From JAFGGG01 sp964634205 (lineage in GTDB: Bacteria; Spirochaetota; Spirochaetia; SZUA-6; RPPD01): 56,810 nucleotides of DNA. Below the pieces are notes generated by a model. That model had not been told where the DNA came from. It saw nothing but the letters and a program-made list of their open reading frames with translations, and did not search any database. The stretch is taken from positions 1 through 56,810 of the forward strand of contig CAZWKE010000018.1 in the NCBI GenBank assembly GCA_964634205.1, read 5' to 3'. Numbering within the stretch: position 1 is the first letter of the stretch; every line of letters begins with the position of its first letter. This document shows, piece after piece, positions 33,794-41,015 of this stretch. The translations under genes and the position numbers were made by a program.

Positions 33794-35410
33794 ATGAAAA
33801 AAACAACAACAGGCATAGTGGTATGTATCTGTGCCCTGGCATTCATTTCGGGCTGTATGGACGCTGCCGGTGTGGCCCCGAACGCCCTTAATGAGCCCAA
33901 GAAGACAATTCGTTCCACCACCATGGCCAAAGAAGCCGCAGCCCCCGTGGCGAATGGGCTGACCACCGCAGATGAACAGCCGGAGTTCAATACGGAAGAG
34001 TACAACCGTATCTATGAAAACCCCTTTCTGAAAGCAAAAGACAATCCCCTTTCCACTTTTTCCATAGATGTTGATACCGCATCTTACGCGAACGTACGGC
34101 GTTTTTTAAGGAACGGCGCTTTGCCGTATAAGGACGCGGTACGCATTGAGGAACTGGTAAACTATTTCACCTATGACTACCCTGAACCGGACGGAGAGAC
34201 ACCCTTTGCCTATTTTACCGAACTCTCAGCCTGCCCCTGGAATCCGGAACACATGCTGCTGCATATCGGGTTGCAGGCCAAAAAGATTTCCCTGGAGGAA
34301 CTTCCCCCCAACAACCTGGTCTTTCTGCTGGATGTTTCCGGCTCCATGAACTATTACAACAAACTTCCGTTGTTAAAATCCGCCTTAAAACTGCTGGTAC
34401 GTGAAATGAGACCAAAGGACAACATTGCGATTGTTGTCTATGCGGGCGCGGCCGGGCTGGTACTGCCCCCCACCAGCTGCGACAACAAAAAGAAGATTAT
34501 CGAGACCCTGGACATGCTGAGTGCCGGAGGATCAACCGCGGGTGGAGCGGGAATTCAGTTGGCGTATAGGATTGCCAAGGAAAACTTCATGGCCGGCGGC
34601 AACAACAGGGTCATCCTGGCCACGGACGGCGATTTTAACGTGGGTCCGTCCAGTGAGGGAGAACTTGTGCGTATGATAGAAGAGAAGCGCGAGCAGGGGA
34701 TATTTCTCACCGTCCTGGGATTCGGAATGGGCAATTATAAGGACTCCAAAATGGAAAGCCTGGCGGACAAGGGAAACGGGAACTATGCCTACATTGACAG
34801 CCTGCTGGAAGCGAAAAAAGTACTGGTAAACCAGATGGGCGGTACCCTTCACACTATTGCCAAGGACGTAAAAATACAGGTTGAGTTTAATCCCACCGTC
34901 GTTGATTCCTACCGCCTGATCGGCTATGAGAACAGGATGCTGCGGGCCGAAGACTTTGCCGACGATACCAAAGACGCGGGCGAGCTCGGGGTCGGCCACA
35001 CGGTCACCGTGCTGTATGAACTGACGCCGGCGGGTCCCGAATCATCCGGCGGGACAAAACTGCGCTACCAGGACAAAGAGATCAAGGACGGCGCGGCCGC
35101 AAGCAACGAGCTCATGTTTATCAAGTTCCGTTACAAAGAACCCGACGGAACAAAAAGCAAGCTTGTTACCACCCCCGTGGCTTTTCAACCGATTACGCTT
35201 ACTGATACATCGAACAATTTTCGTTTCGCCGCGGCCGTGGCCGAGTTCGGCCTGGTACTGCGCAACTCCGCATATAAACAAAGCGCCACCTATGCCCAGA
35301 CACTGAAGCTGGCCCACGGCGCGGTGGGCGAAGACACCGAAGGCTACAGGAAAGAGTTTCTGGAAATGGTAAAACTTGCCCAAAAACTGGATAACAGGTC
35401 GGATAAATAG
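33794..35410 (+). CDS. VWA domain lipoprotein (YfbK-like)
   Basis: This 538-residue lipoprotein has the lipobox ISGC and a YfbK-type N-terminal domain (STFSIDVDTASYANVRRFL, EELVNYFTYDYPEP). A von Willebrand factor A domain follows with its metal-ion motif DVSGS in VFLLDVSGSMNYY and later AGGSTAGGAG and TDGDFN. The C-terminal region has a YfbK-type DUF3520-like segment. Family members bind other proteins through the metal site and their role is not defined. AGGAGG five bases before the ATG at 33794 fixes the start. A terminator-like hairpin follows. Confidence 0.88.
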   Translation: MKKTTTGIVVCICALAFISGCMDAAGVAPNALNEPKKTIRSTTMAKEAAAPVANGLTTADEQPEFNTEEYNRIYENPFLKAKDNPLSTFSIDVDTASYANVRRFLRNGALPYKDAVRIEELVNYFTYDYPEPDGETPFAYFTELSACPWNPEHMLLHIGLQAKKISLEELPPNNLVFLLDVSGSMNYYNKLPLLKSALKLLVREMRPKDNIAIVVYAGAAGLVLPPTSCDNKKKIIETLDMLSAGGSTAGGAGIQLAYRIAKENFMAGGNNRVILATDGDFNVGPSSEGELVRMIEEKREQGIFLTVLGFGMGNYKDSKMESLADKGNGNYAYIDSLLEAKKVLVNQMGGTLHTIAKDVKIQVEFNPTVVDSYRLIGYENRMLRAEDFADDTKDAGELGVGHTVTVLYELTPAGPESSGGTKLRYQDKEIKDGAAASNELMFIKFRYKEPDGTKSKLVTTPVAFQPITLTDTSNNFRFAAAVAEFGLVLRNSAYKQSATYAQTLKLAHGAVGEDTEGYRKEFLEMVKLAQKLDNRSDK

Positions 35411-35424
35411 TCTATATATCATCA

Positions 35425-35458
35425 AAGGAGGGGTTTGCCGTCGGGTGAACCCCTCCTT
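35425..35458 (+). terminator. Hairpin after the VWA lipoprotein gene
   Basis: An 11-bp perfect stem, AAGGAGGGGTT / AACCCCTCCTT, encloses a 12-base loop 14 bases past the stop. It is followed by ATCC, not a T-run, so it may terminate weakly or stabilise the message end. Confidence 0.55.
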
Positions 35459-35493
35459 ATCCTTGCGCCTTTCCCTTTAAACACCGCTGCCCC

Positions 35494-35521
35494 TTGACTT
35501 ACTAATAAGATATATATTAGT
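35494..35521 (+). promoter_or_regulatory. Palindromic operator candidate in the superoxide reductase promoter region
   Basis: ACTAATA-N7-TATTAGT, a 21-bp inverted repeat at 35501-35521, begins just after a TTGACT (35494-35499) and ends about 30 bases before the superoxide reductase ATG. A -10 element is not clear, but TATATT lies inside the repeat. A Fur/PerR-type repressor is the natural candidate, but the repeat does not match a known box closely. Confidence 0.4.
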
Positions 35522-35551
35522 TTCAATATATTCCTAAAGGAGGTTATATAA

Positions 35552-35983
35552 ATGGAAAAATATCATGTGTGCCAGATCTGCGGGCATATTGAGTTCGATT
35601 CCGCGCCCGTCCATTGTAATTCGTGTTTTGCGCCCAGGGAAAGGTTTAAGGAAATAACGGACGCAATTATGGCGGCGGAGAAAGAAGGCAGGGAGAAGCA
35701 CGTTCCCCAGATCATTGTTACCGGGGAGTGCGGACTCATTCCCAATGCCTGCCGTGACGTACACGTTAAAATCGGATCGGTACCCCATCCCATGCAGAGT
35801 GATCATTGGATCCAGTGGATAGACGTCTATATCAACAAGGAGTTTAGTGCGCGGTATCAATTGAAACCCGACCATTTACAGGCCAGTGTGGGCTTGCACA
35901 TTAAAAACAGCGTAACCGGTACGCTGACGATTATCCAGCATTGCAATAAACACGGCAGCTGGATGGCTGAGGCCCAATTATAA
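35552..35983 (+). CDS. Superoxide reductase with rubredoxin-like N-terminus
   Basis: The 143-residue protein reduces superoxide to peroxide at a mononuclear iron. All five iron ligands of the family are present: H50 in EKHVP (preceded by the conserved E48-K49), H79 and H85 in PHPMQSDHW, and C131 and H134 in CNKHG. Residues 1-30 carry four cysteines, C7, C10, C22 and C25, spaced as a rubredoxin-like iron or zinc site, unlike the usual desulforedoxin N-terminus. An unusual pair C60 and C67 interrupts the loop after H50. It starts with an AAAGGAGG ribosome site and implies exposure to oxygen in an anaerobe. Confidence 0.88.
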   Translation: MEKYHVCQICGHIEFDSAPVHCNSCFAPRERFKEITDAIMAAEKEGREKHVPQIIVTGECGLIPNACRDVHVKIGSVPHPMQSDHWIQWIDVYINKEFSARYQLKPDHLQASVGLHIKNSVTGTLTIIQHCNKHGSWMAEAQL

Positions 35984-35988
35984 CGAGA

Positions 35989-36255
35989 TTATTTTAAGGC
36001 CGGTTTTTTCGGCAAAAAGTGAAAATATAAAAACAGGTCGGTACCGACCATCACAAAATTCAATAGATAAAGGAGTATTATCCAGTCGGGAGAAAATAAA
36101 ACCTTATGGATAATCCCGCTTAAGTAGCCGGTAAAGACAATCGCCATAAACAGGGGACTCTTTCCCGTTACCACCCTGGTACGGAGGGCTTTGAAAATAG
36201 ATATCGGCCATCCGATACCGAAACAGATAAGCATAATCGCCTCAAAAATACTCAT
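35989..36255 (-). CDS. Small PQ-loop/SemiSWEET-like membrane protein
   Basis: The 88-residue product has three membrane segments. The segment CFGIGWPISIFKALRTRVVTGKSPLF resembles a PQ-loop or SemiSWEET repeat, in which a Trp-Pro or Pro-Gln turn ends a helix and is followed by a basic loop. SemiSWEETs are half-sized sugar transporters that dimerise. This assignment is by motif shape and modest. The stop lies 11 bases from the next gene's end on the same strand. Confidence 0.6.
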   Translation of the reverse strand: MSIFEAIMLICFGIGWPISIFKALRTRVVTGKSPLFMAIVFTGYLSGIIHKVLFSPDWIILLYLLNFVMVGTDLFLYFHFLPKKPALK

Positions 36256-36266
36256 ACTACCTTGTG

Positions 36267-36842
36267 TTAATAAATCGTTTCATCCTCGGTTTGATTATCC
36301 GACGGGAAAAGGTATCCGGCATACAATTTAAATCCGAAAAAGGGGTATATGGTGTCGTTGATATACAAAATTCCTCCCCGTAGCCCGGCCCGAAAAATGA
36401 TGTCCGAGGGAAGCAGGTAATTTACGTCGGCCTCGGCATAGGCTGCGATCCCAAGATCCGAATAAACCTCATTGTTGTACTCTCTTTCCGAATCTATCAG
36501 GGCCATGGCCGTACCGATCCCCACATCAAAAGCAAACGGATTGTGTCTGGAGGCAAAACGCTTTTTTATGGTGAAGGGGATAATGAACGCCCCACCGGGC
36601 TGTTGGGTAAACTCGGTTTGCAGGTAAAGGTATTCCAGGCCGATGCCCAGGGTGGTGATATCATCAATATTACTGCCGCCGAAACAGCCTCCATACCCCG
36701 TTTCAAGCTCAACACCACCGCCGATCATCAGGCCGGTTTGCCCCAGGTAGCCGTTCCCCCCCGCCATAATGACAAGCTGACTAAAACCCTGCGTTGTCAG
36801 GACACATAATAAGATTACCAGTATGACACTCCCCTTTTTCAT
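36267..36842 (-). CDS. Outer-membrane beta-barrel-like protein, unknown function
   Basis: The 191-residue protein has a signal peptide ending TQGFSQ and a Gly- and Tyr-rich mature part with alternating amphipathic strands (ELETGYGG, GLEYLYLQTEF, IFRAGLRGGIL, FGFKLYAGYLF), as in a small outer-membrane barrel. No family is named. An AAGGAGG ribosome site lies 7 bases before the ATG. The promoter at 36876-36903 carries a palindrome. Confidence 0.6.
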   Translation of the reverse strand: MKKGSVILVILLCVLTTQGFSQLVIMAGGNGYLGQTGLMIGGGVELETGYGGCFGGSNIDDITTLGIGLEYLYLQTEFTQQPGGAFIIPFTIKKRFASRHNPFAFDVGIGTAMALIDSEREYNNEVYSDLGIAAYAEADVNYLLPSDIIFRAGLRGGILYINDTIYPFFGFKLYAGYLFPSDNQTEDETIY

Positions 36843-36868
36843 TCTTAGCCCTCCTTATCTACAGTACA

Positions 36869-36882
36869 ATACAATATTGTAT
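36869..36882. promoter_or_regulatory. 14-bp palindrome over the -10 of the beta-barrel-like gene
   Basis: ATACAATATTGTAT is a perfect palindrome that covers the -10 element (36876-36881) of the minus-strand promoter, so a repressor bound there would block it. Confidence 0.45.
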
Positions 36883-36903
36883 CAGTGGAATGGATTCTGT
36901 CAA
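36876..36903 (-). promoter_or_regulatory. Promoter of the beta-barrel-like gene
   Basis: On the minus strand TTGACA (36903-36898) is followed 16 bp later by TACAAT (36881-36876). The predicted leader is 27 bases and includes the ribosome site. Confidence 0.65.
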
Positions 36904-36985
36904 TCAAACCCCGAAAAATAATTGTTTGGCCTAATATACAAATAAGCATATATTATTAAAAACAGCCGGCAAAAGGAGTTACACC

Positions 36986-37927
36986 ATGGAAAAAAGAAGA
37001 TTGGGGAATACGGAGCTTATGATAACCCGTATCGGGTTGGGCGCTTGGGCCATCGGCGGAAGCTGGAAGTGGGGCTGGGGGCACCAGGACGATACGGACT
37101 CTGAAAAAACCATTCACAAGGCCCTGGACAGCGGCATAAACTGGATTGATACGGCGGCCGTTTACGGTTTGGGGCATTCGGAGCAAATTGTCGGCAAAGT
37201 ATGCGCCGCCAGAAAGGAACGGCCGTATATATTTACCAAGTGCTCCATGACCTGGGACAACCGGGGCAGGATTATAAACAGCCTGCGCGCCGAATCTCTG
37301 CGGAGTGAGGTTGAAAACAGCCTGCGCCGGTTGAAGATCGACGTTATCGATCTTTACCAGATTCACTGGCCCAATCCGGAACCGGAAATCGAGGAAGGCT
37401 GGGAAACCCTGGCGCGCCTGAAAGAGGAAGGGAAGGTCCGCTCTATCGGTGTTTCCAACTTTTCCGTAAAGCAGATAAAACGCATTCTCCCCATTGCGCC
37501 GATCACTTCGCTGCAGCCGCCCTACTCCCTGGTGTCCCGCAATATTGAGAAGGAGATCCTCCCCTTTTGCCGGGAACATGGTATTGGAGTTATTGTCTAC
37601 TCTCCCATGGCTTCCGGCCTTCTTACCGGGAAGGTAACGGCCGCATGGGTGAAAAACCTGCCGGACGATGACTGGAGAAAAAGTTCGGACAATTTTACGG
37701 AACCCCGCTTATCAAAAAACCTGAAGCTGGCGGAATGTCTCAAGCGGATCGGGGAAAAACACCATAAAACACCCGGCGAAACAGCCATCGCCTGGACATT
37801 GAAAAACAGTGCCGTCACCGCGGCCATTGTGGGAATGCGCAGACCCGACCAGGTGGAAGGCGTTATCCACGCGGTCGACGTGAAACTCGACCGGGACGAT
37901 GTACGGGAGATCGAGTCCTTTCTTTAG
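36986..37927 (+). CDS. Aldo/keto reductase
   Basis: The 313-residue enzyme has the family tetrad regions: WIDTAAVYGLGHSE (Asp, Tyr), YIFTKCS (Lys) and DLYQIHWPN (His). SIGVSNFSVKQIKRI and the cofactor-end VTAAIVGMRRPDQVEG are also typical. It resembles the YghZ/Tas-like class that reduces small aldehydes and sugar-derived ketones. It is not closely similar to the aldo/keto reductase at 25677. AAAAGGAG precedes the ATG by seven bases. The next gene starts 45 bases later. Confidence 0.9.
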   Translation: MEKRRLGNTELMITRIGLGAWAIGGSWKWGWGHQDDTDSEKTIHKALDSGINWIDTAAVYGLGHSEQIVGKVCAARKERPYIFTKCSMTWDNRGRIINSLRAESLRSEVENSLRRLKIDVIDLYQIHWPNPEPEIEEGWETLARLKEEGKVRSIGVSNFSVKQIKRILPIAPITSLQPPYSLVSRNIEKEILPFCREHGIGVIVYSPMASGLLTGKVTAAWVKNLPDDDWRKSSDNFTEPRLSKNLKLAECLKRIGEKHHKTPGETAIAWTLKNSAVTAAIVGMRRPDQVEGVIHAVDVKLDRDDVREIESFL

Positions 37928-37972
37928 ATAATTTTTCTTGTTTTTGCCGGGAAATCCTGCGATGATGTAACT

Positions 37973-38854
37973 ATGAAGAAATCCGGTATAATCATTGTTC
38001 TATTGTTAATGCTGTGCTGTTTTTCATGCAAAACAACACAACCCGGCGGTTGGCGAACGGTAATCAATAAAAGCCCCCTGGAAAAAATCGTAACCTATCA
38101 TTTTGCGGCCTTTGATTCACAAGATTTCGGTATGGTAACCGGTTTTGCCGGACAGATTTTTTATACTACCGACCGTGCGGCAACATGGAAACAGTCCGCG
38201 AACAAATCATTCGACCTTTTTACCCTTGAGATAAACGGCCCTTATATCTGGGCCTGCGGTGATAAGGGGAATGTGCGTGTCAGTAAAAACTCAGGGAGGA
38301 CATTCGAGCCATTGAAAAATTTCGGACGTTCCGAACCTGATCACTGCCGGTTTCTCAGTTTTGTCTCACCGGACAACGGGTGGATCGCTTCCGCCACCAC
38401 GCTGGCCTCCACTGCGGACGGCGGGCGGACCTGGTCGATACTGCACCTTCCCCCGGACAGCGCCCGCATTGTGGCCATCGACCTGTTTGCGGACGCACAA
38501 GGTGTGGTGATGGACCGGAACGCCGGGCTTTATTTTACCGGTGACGGAGGAAAACACTGGCGTTTGAAAAGGCTTGTTTCTCCGCTTCACAAGCCGGACC
38601 TGGAGGTTCATACTTCTCCTACCGTAGCCCTGCGTTTTCAGAACCCCAAACAGGGCATGGTCATCGCCAGGATAAAAAATCCGTTCTCCTATACGATATT
38701 TTATACCGGAAACGGTGGTAACAGTTGGAACAGCAGAATCTTAAGTACCGACAGGGATTATATGGAAGGCACGGTGTATATTTCCCGGGATATGAATACC
38801 ATTACCCTGCTGGACAGCGAAGACCAGACGGTGAGTGTTTTTACAAACCGCTGA
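37973..38854 (+). CDS. Lipoprotein with BNR/sialidase-like repeats
   Basis: The 293-residue protein has a lipobox, LLMLCCFSC, and at least four Asp-box-like repeats: TTDRAATWKQ, STADGGRTWSI, FTGDGGKHWRL and YTGNGGNSWNS, spaced about 50-90 residues apart. This is a beta-propeller of the kind in sialidases and the photosystem II assembly factor Ycf48. Active-site arginines of sialidases are not seen, so I call it a binding or structural propeller. It converges with the next gene. Confidence 0.8.
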   Translation: MKKSGIIIVLLLMLCCFSCKTTQPGGWRTVINKSPLEKIVTYHFAAFDSQDFGMVTGFAGQIFYTTDRAATWKQSANKSFDLFTLEINGPYIWACGDKGNVRVSKNSGRTFEPLKNFGRSEPDHCRFLSFVSPDNGWIASATTLASTADGGRTWSILHLPPDSARIVAIDLFADAQGVVMDRNAGLYFTGDGGKHWRLKRLVSPLHKPDLEVHTSPTVALRFQNPKQGMVIARIKNPFSYTIFYTGNGGNSWNSRILSTDRDYMEGTVYISRDMNTITLLDSEDQTVSVFTNR

Positions 38855-38896
38855 CATACGCCCCCGGTCACCACACCACGCGCGGCGGGTCGTGCG

Positions 38897-39523
38897 TCAG
38901 AGATCATCCTGTACGGGCGGAGGCTTGATGCTTATCACAAGCGAGCGCCAGTTAACCGCTTTCCAGATACCTTTACTGTTACGCGCGATGATAATGGGAC
39001 GCGGCGAATCGGTCCCGCTGCATTCCACAAACACCTTTACCTGTGTGGAATCGGGGGTTTTCTTTTTCTTACCCGTAATAAAATGGAAGGTAAGTTTTCC
39101 CGCGGGAAGCGCATACCCCTCTTCCCGGTGTGTTCCGGAAACATACGACTTGGGCAGATAAGCCTGCCCGGAGTCTTTACCGATATATTTTTCCAGTAAA
39201 CGCCTGTCCCGGGCGGAAAGCGCATAACCGTTGTATGTTTCTCCCTCCACCAGCTGACTGATATCCAATGACAAAACCAGGCATTGCTCCCCCAAGGTAC
39301 TGTCATTACTGTAAATAATCATGGCAAGCAGAAGAACAGCGGCCCCGCCCTGCGGGGTTTTGCCCAGACGGTCGCGCAGTGAGATAAACTCTTCAGCGGA
39401 AGCAGGAACCTTGGCCACTGAAACGGGATCAAGCGGAACCCCTTGAGAAAAGGCGGTCGGCATGATAAAAAAATAAAATAACACCAGAAAAAAAGCTGTC
39501 TTAAATCCGCATACGGCATTCAT
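38897..39523 (-). CDS. Secreted protein, DUF6935-like, unknown function
   Basis: The 208-residue protein has a signal peptide ending TAFSQG. EEFISLRDRLGKTPQGGAAVLLLAMIIY, GEQCLVLSLDISQLVEGETYNGYALS and LPKSYVSGTHREEGYALP look like a domain (DUF6935) that I recall from spirochaete proteins, but the name is from memory and the function is not known. TATAAT lies at 39536-39531 with the ATG eight bases further on, so the transcript would begin almost at the ATG. An AGGAGG sits between them. Confidence 0.6.
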   Translation of the reverse strand: MNAVCGFKTAFFLVLFYFFIMPTAFSQGVPLDPVSVAKVPASAEEFISLRDRLGKTPQGGAAVLLLAMIIYSNDSTLGEQCLVLSLDISQLVEGETYNGYALSARDRRLLEKYIGKDSGQAYLPKSYVSGTHREEGYALPAGKLTFHFITGKKKKTPDSTQVKVFVECSGTDSPRPIIIARNSKGIWKAVNWRSLVISIKPPPVQDDL

Positions 39524-39608
39524 ACCTCCTATTATAGCACATCGTTTCCCCGGTACAAGGCCGGCATTAAACTGATAAAGACAATGTAATTTGTTTGCAT
39601 TGCCCTTA

Positions 39609-39646
39609 CGCTATCATTTACTATTAATGATAGCGATGCATTTTTT
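39609..39646 (+). terminator. Hairpin plus T-run upstream of the broken kinase gene
   Basis: A perfect 10-bp stem, CGCTATCATT / AATGATAGCG (39609-39635, loop TACTATT), is followed after six bases by six Ts (39641-39646). It has the form of a rho-independent terminator on the plus strand, but no plus-strand gene ends just upstream, so it may be an attenuator or an operator-type repeat. Confidence 0.45.
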
Positions 39647-39654
39647 ATCCTTAC

Positions 39655-40934
39655 GTGGAGTGTGCAAACAGCATAATGCGAGCGAAACAAAAGGATGGTA
39701 ACATCAATAATGGTGCTCCCGACAATCTGGAGATGCTGGTACCGGATTTTACCCGGCTTACCATGGAAAATGCTTCCGACTGCATCTACTGGGTTGATCC
39801 TGCGGGTAATTTTGTTTATGTCAATAAAACCAGCGATTCAACTTCTGGGATACGCAAAAACCGAATTCTTGAACATGTCCGTGGGCGATATCGATCCTGA
39901 TTTCAATACACAGAATTGGAAAAAGTTTTGGGAAAAGCTGCGCACCCAAACGAAAGTTGTTATGGATGTGATAAACAAGGCAAAAAACGGCAGAACAATC
40001 CATTTTGAGGTAGCGGCGAATTATATCAGGGTGGGACAGAAAGAATATAATTGCGCGTTTGCCCACGAGATTACCGAGCGCAGACAGACCCAGGAGGCAC
40101 TGCAGCGCGAGCTTGAGGTAAAAAGCGCCCTGGCCGATCTTTATTCCCCCCTTGTTTCACCGGTAACCCCTTTCCATGAAATCGCCTATACCGTATTGGA
40201 GCACGCCGAGAAATTGACGCACAGCCCGCACGGCTGTGTGTCGATAATCGATCCTGATAGCGAGAGGTATATCGGATATACACAAATAAAGCTGCCGCCG
40301 CAGCAATACAGGCATTCCGAAGACGGTAAAGGAATTATTTTTACCAACAAAAAAAACGGAAGCTATAAAGGATTGTGGGGACACTCCCTGAATACCAAAC
40401 GCGCCTTTTATACAAATACGCCGTCGCACATACCGGCAGCAAAATCCACTGCGGGCGATTGCCCTCCCGCGCAGCGGTTTTTAACTGTTCCGGTGCTCCT
40501 GGGAAAAGAACTGGTCGGGCGGGTTTTCCGAGGTTAATTTCGCGGATTATGTAAAGCGCCTGGCACAGGACCTGATTCAGGTCTATCGGGTAAATAACAA
40601 CAAGGTAACCCTGAACCTGGATATCGAAAAAGTAACCTTAAAAATCGATAAAGCCGTTCCCTGCGGGCTGCTGCTGAATGAATTGGTGCTCAACTGCCTG
40701 AAACACGCATTCCCCGGAAGGAAGGACAATACCATAGCGATAACACTGAAAAAAACCACCGGGAAAAAAATCCTGCTGAAGGTCCAAGACAACGGCATCG
40801 GACTGCCGGAACACATCAACCTTACCAACCCCGCGTCCCTGGGGTTCGGTCTGGTTGTATCGCTTTCAGAGCAGCTGAACGGACAGTTTGGGATGAGTTC
40901 GCGGCAAGGGACTAAATTTCGGATTGTCTTTTAG
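39655..40934 (+). pseudogene. Decayed PAS-GAF sensor histidine kinase
   Basis: Three reading frames together give one kinase. Frame 1 (39655 to about 39835) starts a PAS domain (ENASDCIYWVDPAGNFVYVNK). A frameshift near 39830 moves to frame 2, which continues the PAS domain (LLGYAKTEFLNMSVGDIDPDF) and then a GAF-like domain (EIAYTVLEHAEKLTHSPHGC, with GHSLNTKRAFYTN). It stops at 40537. At about 40525 the text jumps to the last part of a HisKA_2 helix (FADYVKRLAQDLIQVY) and a full ATPase domain (NELVLNCLKHAFPG, DNGIGLP). The phospho-accepting H-box has been lost. The frame starts at GTG 39655 or ATG 39676. Confidence 0.82.
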
Positions 40935-40940
40935 TGAAGC

Positions 40941-40981
40941 GTCTCTTTTAGATAAAGCAGTTTTATCGTATCAACAGAGAC
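40941..40981. repeat. Nested inverted repeats in a convergent intergenic gap
   Basis: GATAAA / TTTATC (40951-40956 and 40962-40967) sits inside GTCTC / GAGAC (40941-40945 and 40977-40981). They lie between the decayed kinase and the membrane protein gene. They may be a weak two-way terminator; no T-run is seen. Confidence 0.25.
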
Positions 40982-41015
40982 CTCCCCCCATTTTACTGCG
41001 TCATCAGGCAATTCA

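Noticed and set aside
35462..35551. Riboswitch ahead of the superoxide reductase gene
   Set aside because: The leader has only one short palindrome and no aptamer-like multi-stem structure.
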